Source: Haplosporangium gracile (lineage: Eukaryota > Mortierellomycota > Mortierellomycetes > Mortierellales > Mortierellaceae). From it: a DNA stretch of 64,000 nucleotides. Position 1 is the first letter of the stretch; the number at the start of each line of letters is the position of its first letter. Below are positions 23,618-35,792 of this stretch, piece after piece. Below the pieces are notes generated by a model. It was not told the origin of the DNA. It searched no databases and saw only the letters and a list, made by a program, of their open reading frames with translations. The position numbers and the translations under genes were made by a program. The stretch covers positions 62,001-126,000 of the forward strand of contig JAAAUF010000008.1 of the NCBI GenBank assembly GCA_015499985.1, in the 5' to 3' direction.

Positions 23618-23949
23618 ATCTGACAAAAAAAAGTGCAGTTTCCCTTTATCATTGTCTTCTTTTTTTGTCATTTTTGTTTCTTTCTTACATCTCCCCACTT
23701 TCTACTCTCCTTTTGACCCTTCATCTCTAAAATCATGCGTCCGCCAAAACCCAAACAACCCTCCCCATTCTTTTTGTCCAGTTAACCATACATTAACGAT
23801 TAAAAATCTCAAAAAATTGAATTCCCCGTTTACACAATGCCCTCGCGTGCTTGACAGTCAATTTAATTTGCAGGAAGTTGCGCGTGTATTACACTTTTTT
23901 ATTATTTTTGTTTTATTTATTCTTTTCATCGGCAAGAGGTAGCTTCCTA
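23618..23949. other. Convergent 3' region
   Basis: A/T-rich sequence between the stop codons of the ATP synthase b gene (plus) and the Prp40 gene (minus). No coding or RNA feature seen. Confidence 0.5.
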
Positions 23950-26900
23950 TTAGTTGGCAGGGCTGGCTTCTTTTGCTTCCTCGCCTTCACCATTGGCGTC
24001 CTTCATTGGTACATCCTTGGTCGTCTCCGTTTCAGTAGCTTCCGTACTATCCTCGACAGCGGGTTTTGATTTCTATGAATTTTTTAGGTCGTAAGGTGAG
24101 CACGCATAGGATGCGAATGAAATGTAATGTCAGTAACTGAATCAGAACAAGAGCTATAGGGATTTTCGTATAAGTAAGAGAAGACAAGGCTGCTCATACC
24201 TTAGATGGATAGTCATGGCTCTCAGACTCATCCTCTGATCCTGATCCCACTGCACTCCGAGCTCCACTACGCGATAGCTTCTCGCCCTGGTGCGGCCGCT
24301 TCGATCCTGACGATGATACAGAGTCAAGTGTAGAAGAAACTGCGACATCGCGTGAGCTCAAGTTCGACCTCCGTGAGCCGTCGCCATGGTGACTACTACT
24401 GCTGCTGCTATTGTTGTGATGGTTGTTATGGGAATGACGACTACTGCTATTGCTGCTGCTGTTTTGGTGGAATTTGTTGTTGTTGCTGGTAGAAGCTCCT
24501 CCTCTTGCCGAACCTGTTCCGCTAGCTCCAGATCGCCTGTTTTGCAAGTCTGCATCATCCTCGAGGATCGAACCGTCTTCGTCGTCGCTGTCGTGAGTCT
24601 TTGAAACTCGTTCCTAAAAGTAGTAACATTGCGAATTATTATTCATGCCATTAGGAAAGCAAATTCACTAGCGAGTTAGAGCATCCATTGGCTTTGGCGT
24701 GTAAGCGTGTGTTTTCTTCGTTACCTTTAGACGCTCGATATACCGAACAAAAATCTCTTTCCTCTTCTCGTCCGTTTCAAGAGCTGCGTACTCAGACGTC
24801 GACTCGGCCTTGATCTTCACATCATCCCAGGTAGAATCAATCGTGACTGCGGGATCCAAGTTCTTGAGCATGAACCTGAATGACTCGGCTTTCTTGCGCG
24901 CAAGTTTCTCCTGTCGCCGCTTTTCTTCCTTACTGTGGTGGATTGCCTTGCCCAGGAGCTGCTCAAAGATCAGCTTGAGATCCTCAGTCAAAATGTCCGT
25001 GGCCTTTTCCTGTTTTGAAACCGCCGTCTGGAACTCGTCAAAGGTAGCCTCTGGCTGAACCTGGTAATCCATGTTCTATATAGTTGGCAAAATTGATAAC
25101 AACTTGTTAGTGGGGTTCTCAAGGCAATGCAGTCTCAAGCAGTATTACAGCAGCACAGCAGTTAACGAAACATACACTCAGCACGTTCTGGATCATTTTT
25201 CGATCCTGGTATAACCTTTCGTCCAGATCCTCGATAAGATCCCAGAACAGCTCCATGGGTGTCGATCCGGGTTGTCCGAGTATACTGATATACCGTGGAT
25301 CTTCCTTGATCAACGGATGAATCTGCATCCAGCAGCTCTTGGCATTGAGCTGTCCACCGGTCCTAAGCTCCGCCAAGAGTTCCTTGAAGCCTTCTCGTCG
25401 TTTTCTCTCAGTTCGCTTCCTTAAGACACGCTCCTTAACTCGGTTTTGATCATACTCCTTCTCTAGCTGCTTGATATGATCCTCGAAAACAGCGAGCTGG
25501 TCGACCTTGTTGAGTCCGCTCATAACTTCGGTATCCTTGAACTCGTTGCTCTCCTGCAACATCTCCTGAACCTGTGACCACCTCGTCAATAGCGTGATCC
25601 CACCCATGGATTGATAAAGAGACAACAAAGCAGACATGCCAGACTTGCGCCTCTGACGAGCCTCTTCCTTCTCCTGTCGGATCAGCTCGCCTACATAAGC
25701 GTCAAAGATCGAGAAACGAAGCCGGTCGTCCTGGATCGCCTTGAATGCCGCTTCCTCTGCGAACAGTCGAGAGATAGTGGTATAGCGACTGGCATGTGTC
25801 ACCTTGTCGCTCGATTTCAGCAGATCCAATAGGTCCTGTTTCTGCTTTTGCTGGCGCTCTTTCTCCTCCTTTCTCTCCTGCACCCGGCAATCGTCGACAT
25901 ACTCCTGAAAGGCTGTTTTGCGCTCTGCAGTTGTCTTCAGGGCTCGGTACATTGGGTTGGTGACCACTGCACGCATTGTCTGCTCCCAAGTCCATGTTGA
26001 AGTCACTCCCTATATGTTGAGAAAATATTCCGTTGAAAAAAAATGTCAGCCAGTGGATAAGTGACAATGACCAACAAAGAAGCTATTAAAAACATTACTA
26101 CGTACCGTCTCCTTGAGCAACCCCTTGAATGCCTCTTCAGCCTCCTGTCTGGTTGCGAACTCTGGAGTTTGGGTGACTTCGCTTTCCCGAACACTGGTGC
26201 GAGTCATGCTGCTTTCCTGGGGAACGAACGACTGCTGGAAACGAGGTGGACGTGCGCCTTGCTGGTACTGAAAGGGAGGTTGACGGAACGAGGGGCTCTG
26301 ATGCGGTATAAATGATGAAGGTCCATTCAGATCGCGGGCTGGATGGGATGATTGTTGGTGGTGTTGGTGTTGGTGAGATGCTGATGGAATCGCCTGGTGT
26401 CGCAGGGGTGAGGGGATCGATACGATGGAAGAGGAGTTGGGTGTCAAGGGTCTGACTGGGAGAGACGTCATGGGCGTTATCACGGGCGCTGGTGTCACCA
26501 CTACTGCGGTTGTTGGAGCTACAGTTGCAGCTGCCTCTGCCGATGTCGCTGTTGATGTTGCGGCTGCTCCTGATGCGGCAATTGTCGCCGCCGCCGCTGC
26601 TGCTGCTGATGCCTTCTCCTTTGCTTTTGTTTCTTCCGCGAGTTCGTCAAAGAGGGTCTTGTATTCCTCGGGCGCAGTCCAGACAGTCTCTGAGGATTTA
26701 GCATTGTGATAATACTTTTTGCCTTCGGGAGTCGAATATTCCTTCCAGGGACACGCCTCCAGAGCCAGCTAAATGTTCAAAACGAGAAAGGCTGTCAGCG
26801 GATCGATACCGCAACGGTTTTGCCGAGCAGTGATAATTCGTCTGGTTACTCAACGCCATTTTTTGTTACTACGGTACCTCCTTGGGTGTCTTCAGCTCAT

Positions 26901-27045
26901 CGGGCTTCTGCCAGACGGTCTGTTTGGTGACTGTGTGGTAATAGTACTTGCGACCATCCTGATGGGTGTACTCGGTCCAGGGACTCTTGGTCGCAGCAGC
27001 TGCGGGAGGCGCAGTTGTCGAAGGGGTTACTTGTGATTCGGGCAT
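23950..27045 (-). CDS. PRP40: Pre-mRNA processing factor Prp40 (WW and FF domains)
   Basis: Six minus-strand exons: 27045-26878, 26768-26106, 26009-25176, 25075-24725, 24613-24200 and 24072-23950; 850 residues, all joins in phase 0. Two WW domains lie at about 21-50 ([20 protein letters not shown]) and 62-91 ([20 protein letters not shown]). After a Pro/Ser/Gln-rich linker come four or five FF domains from about residue 260 to 675 (for example [43 protein letters not shown]). The tail is Ser/Asn/His-rich, then acidic. Prp40 is a U1 snRNP protein linking the 5' splice site to the branch-point complex. The domain order matches yeast Prp40 and animal PRPF40. The heavily intronic genes around it show the spliceosome is well used here. 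It is divergent from the Tad1 gene across 262 bp. Confidence 0.92.
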
Positions 27046-27307
27046 TCTTTTCCTGATTCAATTGTGAATGCAGTAAGGTAGCAAACAAAAGAAGGGATGG
27101 ATGAGAGGTAGACCTTGGTTGTTAAAGGTGAACCTGAACGATTGACTCTATTTTTTTCTCTTTGTCGTCGTTCGTTGATCGCCTTTTTTGTCTGTCCCTG
27201 AGCAGGGTGGCTTTTTTTGGAGTACGAAAGGTGATCACGTGCAAACTAATTGGGTTCTTTCTGGGACTTTCCACTTGAACTACCATTTTGCCCTGGTCTC
27301 TCACGCC
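27046..27307. promoter_or_regulatory. Divergent promoter between PRP40 and TAD1 genes, with CACGTG site
   Basis: 262 bp separate the two start codons. A perfect CACGTG palindrome occurs at 27236-27241, about 70 bp before the TAD1 start. CACGTG is bound by bHLH factors such as Cbf1/Pho4 in fungi. The functional role is inferred. Confidence 0.4.
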
Positions 27308-29357
27308 ATGCGGACCTCAAGACTTGGCGAGCTAACTGACAACATCGTCCAGGAATGTCACGCCCAGTTCGACAAACTGCCAAAACACGGCAAACCCGCC
27401 AAGAGAAGCAATGGCCAAGCTGAATGGACGATTCTGGCGGGCATACTCATGACTACTCCTATCAAAGATCAACGAACCATTTCTACAAGCCCTACAAAGA
27501 CCTCTGACAAGAGCTCTCAAACGGCCGTGGTCTGGGAGATTGAGTGTATATCATTGGCGTAAGTCGTGTTTTTGCCAAGTTATTCGCTGTGAAAAGTTCG
27601 TGTTTATCATCACTTGCCCACGATTGGACGCGTCTAAAAAGTATTTGAACTTTCATAGTACAGGAAGTAAATGTTTACCGCAAGGAAAACAGAGTTCCCG
27701 AGGCGACTTGCTCAACGACTGTCATGCCGAAGTCCTAGCTCGTCGAGGATTCAACAGGTATTTTCAAACTGTTTTACTTGTCGTTGTTGGCGAGTAATTG
27801 TTAGGTTCTAACCTTCAGCTGTTATGTTCTTTTCGTTAGATGGTGTTTACAGGAGATGCGAAGGAGCATTGAGGAGCCTCACAACATCAAGAACAAGTTC
27901 AAATATCTGGGAGATCGAAGCCATGGCGATATGCAACTAGAGAAATCGCCTCTCTTCGAATTGGCCAATACTGAATCTCAATTTCATCTTTATGTCAGCC
28001 AAGCACCATGTAAGGCACAGCCCAACACGCGACGCGCAATGACTACACCCAACACTAGAAGCGTTCTCAATTAACTGTTCTATCGCCTTATATGTTTTAG
28101 GTGGAGATGCTACGACTGCCAGCTTGGCGTTGACACAGAGTGAGGAATCCAAGAACGCGTTCATGGTAGGTCAGCAGACGCGGTTAAATCCAACTGTGCA
28201 GAACCCTACTATATCTGGTGATCAGGATCTAAGCATATCACCTGTGATTGGATCGAAACGTGAGCGGGAAACGGAGCCAGTGGTTGAGTCGCCAGAGACT
28301 GGATCTCCCTTTACAAAATTGCAAAAGCGAGATACTACCGCTAGTATCACCAACAGCCACACAGCAACCGCAGCTTCCGGTCTTCGGAAGGGGCAGCTAG
28401 AGCAAAACTGTAACCATATTCTCGGTTTCCGGCGAGGCCGAATCGATTACAACTCTGTAGGCGTGTTGCGCACTAAACCTGGCAGAGTCGACTCAGAACC
28501 GACACTCTCCATGTCCTGTAGCGACAAGATTGCGCGCTGGAGCATTCTGGGGCTCAATTCTGCTTTGGTGATGCCTTTCCTGAAGAAGCCCATCTATCTC
28601 GAGTCCATTGTCACGAGAGAGTTGTTCGATGCGGAAGCGTTAGAGCGAGCCTTATTTGGGAGGATCCAGGACTGTCGGCGGTGCATGGACCACATCACCG
28701 ACCCACATACTGAAGAAGCATCGGCCGCTTTTAAATCACTCCATCCACACCGAATCGGCGTGCACAAGAGTGAGATCGCATTTGAGTTCAGTAAAGAAGC
28801 TGTGTTAAAGCAGAGCGAACAGGAAGGCGTCGCCTTCCCACCAGTCGCAAGCCCCTCCAGTAAGTGCCATATCCTAGTCATTACCATTGCCTATTCTTTG
28901 GCGTCGTCAACTTACCGAAACACAATGACCATTAAAACTGACAGGTGATCTTTCTTCCTCTACTGTAGGCTTGTCATGGATAGCTTCAGAGCCCCGGCTG
29001 ACAGAAGTCCTCGTCAATGGCTGTAAAGCCGGCGCGTCTGCCAAGAAGCAAATTCAGTCAAAGTCAAGGAGTCGACTTTGCAAGATCAACATGTTTGAAA
29101 GCAGCGTCGCTTTGTGGAAGTCCACCTCACCGCAACCCCTACTTGTCCAATCCATGATGTCGAAAACGGAAACCAGTTCACTAAGCGAGTCAGGACCAGC
29201 GGACATTACCTACCACAAATGGAAGAGACTGGATAAAGATTTCATGGAAGCGAAGGAACAATTATTTACAGGAGTTTTTCAAAACTGGGTTCGAGGCGAC
29301 TCTTTACTAGAGTCCTTCAACATTCATGGTGACACCTTATCAGAGAGTAGCAATTGA
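27308..29357 (+). CDS. TAD1: tRNA-specific adenosine deaminase (Tad1/ADAT1), A37 to inosine
   Basis: Exons 27308-27558, 27659-27757, 27840-28009, 28101-28859 and 28969-29357 give 555 residues. All zinc/catalytic elements are present: NDCHAEVLARRGF (His106, Glu108), APCGDA (Cys174) and SMSCSDKIARW (Cys313). The block RTKPGRVDSEPTLSMSC and the downstream YLESIVTRELFDAEALERAL also fit ADAT1. The enzyme deaminates A37 of tRNA-Ala to inosine. Between the second and third zinc ligands there is a non-conserved, Ser/Thr-rich insert of roughly 90 residues. A second in-frame acceptor (exon starting 28945) would add eight residues before exon 5. The stop lies 147 bp from the stop of the convergent dynamin gene. 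Confidence 0.9.
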
Positions 29358-29504
29358 CAAGATGAGAAATAACAGACTGCTTTGAAGAATGAATGAACTT
29401 TATGTGTATGTTTATGCGATAAGTGGCAAGGAGAGGTAAAAACAAGCAAGCAAAGGAATCAAGAAAAAAATGGACAGGCAGGATGGATGGATGTATCCTG
29501 CTCT

Positions 29505-32500
29505 CTACATGGCCTCATTAATGATCGTAAAGGCGTTTTTAAAGACATCGAGCATCGCCTTGCACTTTGCGCGCTCCGCACAGAGGTTATCGTCCTCCTG
29601 GAGCAAGTCGTTAAACAACTCCTCCTTGTAAAGAGTGGCAACGAGGCGGTTCTGGACAGCCTCGCGAGAGTAGTTGACGAGCAAATGCATAACCGCCTTG
29701 GGAACCAAGTCCTGAATCGATTTACGGGTGATGTTGAAGTACGATGTGATCAACGAGCCTATATAAAATATGATTAAATGTTAATAGTTAAGAAGAGTAG
29801 TCATTCGAAAAAACATATTACCCCACAAGGCGAATAAGGAATACAAGACTTACGAATGAGCTGGGTCTCCATGTCCTCGCGCTCGTTAAGACCGGAGAAC
29901 TCTTCAGAGTCAGTCATATAATCCAGCTTCTTGTCAAAATCAAGCGGCTCGCCGTCCAAGACAGTCTTGGGCATGACCATCTCCTTGGCGACATTGTGAA
30001 CGTTGCCCGATCGGTGAGCACTCTCTTGAAGGATGGGACGGTCGTTGCGCTGCTGGCCTCCAAAGAAATAGTTCATGAAAGTATCCTTGCTTCCTGTGTT
30101 AGGTCCATGAGGAGATCCGTTCACAGATGACGTAGAGACGTTGTTGGGTCCTCCGTGCTGGCTGACATGATTGAGCCTCTCGCGCTCACGCTCACGGTCA
30201 GCACGCTCGGCAGCCTGGTGAACGCTCAAGTTGGCCATAGCGTTCGACAACGGCTTCTCGGGGTTCTCCTCCCTAGCAGGCGAGTCGCTACCGTTTCCTG
30301 CAAGTGCCATGTTAACGGCACTCAACCTCCTGGCCCTGTCGACATCCTTCTTCTTCTTCTGAGAAGCCCTCTCGAGTGCAGACATGGCACCACCGCCGCC
30401 AATAAAGTCAGGGTGGTTGGTGTTGATGTAAGATCTTTGAATGCTGATCAGACTCTCAACGTAATCAGATGTAGGTCCCAAACGCTCACGGAGAAGATCA
30501 GATACAACCTCAATCAACTTGGCGTGGAATCTGGGGAATCGCGAGAGGTCCTAAAATGCGTGTAAAAAATGTCATCGTCAGCATATTGCGGACAAATTCT
30601 ACGGTCAGCGTAGAAATGCGTTCAATTAAATCTTCAATTTGATCTTACCTTTCCACCACAGTTGTGGCAAATCTTAACAAGCTCCTCATAAGCGAGTTCA
30701 ACACATCGCAAACTTGGGGGTTCAAGCAACTTAATCTGAGGCTTGACCAAGAGATCAAAGGCGATCTCAGGGACAAAGAGGGAGGGGCGGGGTCCGGTCG
30801 AGTTGCGGATAGCAGTGCGAATATCCTGAACGCTCAAGTTCTCACAAGGATTCACAGAGTCCAAGGCAGCGCCAAAGACGTTGTTGAAGATGTAGTAAAT
30901 CCTGGCGCCTCCGCACAGTTCCTTTGTAGAGATATCGGCCGATGTTCCGTCAATGGCGGCAACAAAGTCGCTGGCGAATTTGGTCAACAGTTGCAAGATC
31001 AACGAACCCTATTGCATCCAACGGAAGAAAAGGTAAGTAGCCAATTTCTTTCAAGAAACATCATATGTATCTATCAAATGAAAGCACAGTCTTCCGTCAA
31101 ACATACTCTGTGGGCCTTGCCGGTGAAGGTTGGGTCACCATAGGAAGTCAATTCTTGCTGGGTCTGTCCGATCAACGAGTTCAGCTTGGCCTTAATGTCG
31201 GGAAGTTTGTCGCGAATGTGGTTCATCAAAATCTAGTGCCATAAAAAACAAATATAATAAGCGCGTGTGAGCAATTACAGAACTAATTGTCAAGGCGCTC
31301 TTCCAAGGTAATGAGTACATGCGACCAGGTACTTTTATTAACCAACGTACCGTGTTCAGAGTCTTGGCCAAAAAGTTGGTACCGCAGCGGTGGGCAATAG
31401 CGCGGTAGGCTGGGTGGTTCTGGAAAAACTCTGTTTCGCTCTTGAAGGCATCGGCCATGGGTTTGTTGATTTGAATATCAGCCTGACTTCTGTTGACAAC
31501 TCCGATAAATCCGAGCTTGAGAGGGTAGGCTCTTCCGGAGAGAATATCGAGTGAGTTGGTTCCTGCGTCCATGAGATCCAGCTTTGTCAAGACACCAATG
31601 GTGCGCTTTGCCTCGGGATCGACCTGACGAGCAAGCTTAAGACTGTCAGAGTTGGCGAGATCAACATTGGCTGGTGACACGGCAAGAATGACACTATATG
31701 ATAGTTGAGATTGTCAGTAGATTGTCCAATTGTTAGAACCAGCTCTCACCGTTTCTTCATTGCTGTATACGAAATATTCTCATCCGTGGAAGTTATGTTT
31801 CCGGGGTGTAGGGTTTACCTGTTGGGCTTAAGGATGTAGTCCAGAATCAAGTTGCGTGTCTGCTTTTCGATGTCGGTGGGTTGGTCGCCTATGTATTCCG
31901 TCCAAAACAACAGCGAATGATGACACAGTCAGTCCATCAGTTAGTCACTCCGTCAACCTGGAAGATTTCAGTCAAAAGCACCATCCATGCACAAGTGAAA
32001 ACCTCGCCCCCCCCCCCCCCCCCACAAAAAAAAAAAAAAAAAAGAACAGAGAATATCGATCCGTTTCGATTGCAGCATTTCCGACAAGATTTCCATACCA
32101 ACGGGAATCTATAAGGAGGTCGTAGAAGAGAAAAAAGAGCTAGTGTCAACAAACCATATCAAGTATCGAGAAAGCATGACTCAAAGGGAAACTTGAAAAA
32201 TATAAAAGGCACGGAATTCGTACCTTGGTCACTCCTGGCAAGTCGACCAGAGTCAAATTGAGGACATTCTTCGAAAAGATCTTCAGGTGGATAGGTGTCC
32301 TGGAAATGGCTTTGTTCTGGCCAGCCACACGCGCCGTTTCTGTTTCAATCTCCTTCCGGACCTCCTCAAAGTCAAAAAACTGCTTGTTGGGCAAGTGAAG
32401 GAACTCAGCGCGGTCGGGAGCCTCGTTCAGGGCGCCATCGGATGAGACCGACGAAGATGGCATCGATCCGAGATGAGTGTTGACGAGTTGGAGGACAAGA

Positions 32501-32685
32501 GGGCGACGAGTGACGACACCATTGCCTCTGGGAAGAAAGTCCTTTTGAACAATGGTCTCCAGGACAGACGACTTTCCAGAGGACTGGGATCCAACAACGA
32601 CGATTTGAGGCAAGTCGATCTGGTCGCTTCCGATGGTGTTGAAAACATCCTGGAGCTTATTGACGAGGGGAATAAGGTCGTTCAT
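29505..32685 (-). CDS. DNM1: Dynamin-related GTPase, Dnm1/Drp1 type
   Basis: Eight minus-strand exons: 32685-32224, 32108-32099, 31888-31819, 31693-31351, 31232-31107, 31008-30649, 30550-29854 and 29758-29505; 773 residues. The GTPase domain has G1 GSQSSGKSS (32-40), G3 DLPGVTK and G4 TKLD. The second exon is only 10 nt, yet it is needed to restore the conserved [16 protein letters not shown] after DLPGVTK. The middle/stalk region has [12 protein letters not shown], then a low-complexity variable insert, then a clear GTPase effector domain ([40 protein letters not shown]). There is no pleckstrin-homology or proline-rich domain, which excludes classical dynamin. The family divides mitochondria and peroxisomes. 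Vps1 is the main alternative; the effector-domain wording and the insert favour Dnm1. Confidence 0.88.
32007..32043 (-). repeat. Homopolymer pair in dynamin intron 2 (A18 and C17 on plus strand)
   Basis: On the plus strand a run of 17 C (32007-32023) is followed by ACA and 18 A. In the transcript this reads as a U-run followed by a G-run, about 55 nt downstream of the 10-nt microexon. Such long homopolymers are also assembly-error prone. Confidence 0.9.
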
Positions 32686-33328
32686 GGTGGGCTTAAATTA
32701 GCAGATTCCGGAACTGAATGTCTATGTGAGCTGTGAAGCGGAGGAGCCAAGACGAAGTAGCAGGAAGGTGAGGTGAGGGAGTGGATCGTGTGCGTAATGA
32801 TCTCGAGGGAGACTTGATTATGACACAAGGCAGTAATTAAGAAGGAGACAAGGGTCAACGTGCTCCATTGGCTGTGTATTTTGTTGCCATGGTTTGTGTG
32901 TTCTTTGATGACCATGCGCCACTCCTTGCACTGATTTTAAGTATAAAAAAAAAAAGTGTCCCTGGATCGGAGGTAGGCTTACAGGTGAACTGTCGAAAAG
33001 AATGTGCAGCTTGTTTCCCCGTGGTGGAATATGACAAAAGGAAAGAAGAGTAGGGAGAACAAGAGGCGAAGGGAGGGTGATGTCAGAAGGAAGGGAAAGG
33101 AAAGAAGGAAGAAGGAAGAAAGGAGAAGAAGAAAAGAAAAACCTGAAAAAGAAGGGTCGGACCACAACGAGACAAAATTGCCATGTTTTTTTTCTTTTTC
33201 TGCCTGAATCATAAAAGGAAGTTTTTAGACAGAGTTAGATCGAGATGAAGAGAGTTGCACGTGATGATAAAAAAAGGATGCAGTTTTTATGTTGTTGAAT
33301 GATAATACATGGGCGGTTATGAAAATCT
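32686..33328. other. Intergenic, dynamin promoter and Sas10 3' end
   Basis: About 640 bp between the start of the dynamin gene and the stop of the Sas10 gene, both on the minus strand. The part nearest the dynamin start is unremarkable. The stretch 33040-33150 is purine-rich on the plus strand (pyrimidine-rich in the sense of the minus-strand promoter). No gene is seen. Confidence 0.45.
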
Positions 33329-35661
33329 CTAGTTGAACTTGACACTGCGAGCAAGACCAGTCTTGATACCAGTCTTCTCGCCTCCGTACGCTCCCTCGAG
33401 ACGGGTAAACACCCGCTTGACAGACTTGATCTTCTTCTTGGCCGTCTCGTACTTGTTCCTGTGCTTGACTCTTGGGTTGCGCTGCTCCTTCTTGCGGTGA
33501 GGCGTAAGACCCTTGTTCTTGAGAATCTGCCACGAGATCGAACGCTTGTCGTTGGGGTCCATGCTGGTATCTTCAAATGATGTGCTATTAAAACATAAAC
33601 AGGCAGTTGAAGCGTTAACATTTGTGGAATATCTTCAGTGAATCAAACAAATAGTGAATTGCCGACCAAAGATAACGCACCTGTGCTCGAGGTTCTCATT
33701 GAGGGCTCTGCGGGCAGCCTTCTTGGTCTCCTTGGCATCGAGAACTTCTTGGTAAAAGTCTTCGGTGTCTGATCCCTTACCGCCACGTCCTCTTGCTCCT
33801 GCATTCTCGTCCCCGCTAAAGATATCGTCATCGTTGTCTCCACCGACACGGCGGGCATCAGCCAAATCCTTGGCGGACCACTCCAAGTCATCCAGCTCAG
33901 CGTTCTCAGGAGCAGGTGCGCTCTTAACAGCCTGTCTCTTGAGTTGCTCCTGACGCTCCTTGAACTTCTCGCGGTATGGAATATCGGTATCACCAGAGCC
34001 ACGAAGAATCTTGGACCGCTTGTTGGCGCTCTGGTCAATCTTGGCAACATAATCACGGAGTGACCTTTTCTTCTGTGCCTTGTCCTCCAGGTCGACATCC
34101 AACAGCTCATCCAGATCACCATAGTCACTCTCCAAACGAGCACGTTTCTTGTCCGTCGATATTGACTTTGCGCTCTTCTTGAGCTTTTTGTTGTGCGACA
34201 CAAATTCGTCCTCGAGCTCCACATCATACTCGAATCCCTTCTTTGACTTGGTCGCCTCCTTAACAGCCTTCTCCTTCTTGCTCTTGCCGACCTTCTTGGC
34301 CGCCTTTTTAGCGGCCTTTGCCTCCTGCTCCAAGCGAAGTCTCTCTTCTTCCTCATCCTCATCCTCATCCTGCTCGTCGTCCTCTGATTCACCACCAGCC
34401 TCCAAGAGCTCCAGGAGATCCTCCATGCTTTCGCTGACAGCTTTCTTCTTCTCCATCTTTTCCAGCTTGGCGATCGATTTCTTCAGTTCGTAAAGGGCGT
34501 CAATAACAGGGTGGTTGGTGAGGTCGGTAGCGCCGGAGTCGGGCGAAGTCTTGAGAGTGATGTAAAAGGCGATGTTGGTGAGATAGTTGATTAGAGTCTG
34601 ATACTTCAAGCGAAGGAATGGCATGGGTGGCTGGTCCTCGGGAATAGGCTTGGGCAATGCGCTGGTCAACTTCAAAAGCTCGGCGATAGCCTGCAAGATT
34701 TCGACCTTTTCCTTGAACTCCTCGACCAAATCTAGTAGCTCGGGGCTCTGGTTCTGGAGCACCTTCAGAATCTCCTGCTTGGACAATTTGCTGACTCCTG
34801 CCTTGGCAATCTTCTCAACAACGACTCCTCCCTGCTTGGCCTTCAACAAGTCGATTCCCTGAAGCTCCTTCTCAAAGCCCTCAACAAGAGCACGATCGGC
34901 GTCCTTGTCGCCCAGAATACCTCGTCCAGCAGCGGCACCCCAAGCTGTCTCCTCCTCTTCGGGCGCGAAATCCTCCTCAGACATGTCGGCCAGGCGCTTC
35001 TTCTGCAATCTCAGAGCTTCTTCCTCTTCGGCCTTGGCTGTCTCCTCATCCGACTCGACCTCCTCTGCATTATAGTAACTGCGCTTGTTCTTTCCCCAGG
35101 ATGTCTCTATTCAAATGGGAATGAATACACCGTTGCATAGACAGGAGTCAGAAACAAAGTCATTTCGAGCACATAGTGCGCCACAACCACAAAAGCATGC
35201 TGACTTACTGTCAAGATCCAATTCGCCGTCTTCGTCCTTGGCGCCTCCGAGGTCGTCATCGAGATCGCCCATATCGTTCTCTTCCTCGTCCTCGTCCTCG
35301 TCCTCACCATCGTCCAGACCAAAGACTTCCTCCTCGCTGTCCTCGTATTCATCAAATTGACGGCGCTCGAGGTCCTTCTCGTGATCCAGAAGCACGGAGC
35401 CACGGCTATCATGGACTACGAGTGTTTATCAAGCCAAGGGACATAGTATCAGCAATCATACATTGTTAAGCGAAGGGAAGTTAAGAGCAGGCAAGACGAG
35501 TAACATGACAGACTAACAACAACAAACAACCACCTACAGTCATCTTCGGAATCGTGCTCCATGTCGTCCCAGGTGTTTGCAGCGTTGACTCTGCTTCCTC
35601 CGCCATCGTATTTCTTTTCGACAGCAGGGCGCTTCCTGCTCTGTCCCTTTCCTTTGGCCAT
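33329..35661 (-). CDS. SAS10: Sas10/Utp3, small-subunit processome protein
   Basis: Four minus-strand exons: 35661-35538, 35415-35209, 35106-33681 and 33584-33329, giving 670 residues. The N-terminus is basic (MAKGKGQSRKRPAVEKKY), followed by very acidic segments and TSWGKNKRSYYNAE. A central Sas10/Utp3/C1D-like helical domain includes YLTNIAFYITLKT. The C-terminal Sas10 domain is unmistakable: ISWQILKNKGLTPHRKKEQR followed by NPRVKHRNKYETAKKKIKS and LEGAYGGEKTGIKTGLARS. Sas10 is a nucleolar protein of the 90S pre-ribosome needed for 18S rRNA maturation. It lies downstream of the LYR-like gene on the same strand (131 bp between stop and start). Other ribosome-biogenesis genes in the window are YTM1 and P0. 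Confidence 0.92.
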
Positions 35662-35792
35662 GATGTTTGTTGATGAGTAAAAGTCGGACTGGAATGAGAA
35701 ACTGATTCAGTCCTTCAGCTGGTGTGCCAAGTTTATTTGTTGCTTTTCTTTTTTTTTGAGGCAAGTGACTGCTTCTAATTTAAGCCACTAAA

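Noticed and set aside
22973..23698. 241-codon open frame antisense to ATP synthase subunit b
   Set aside because: Same artefact of biased codons on the coding strand; Leu/Asp/Gly-rich translation with no recognisable domain.
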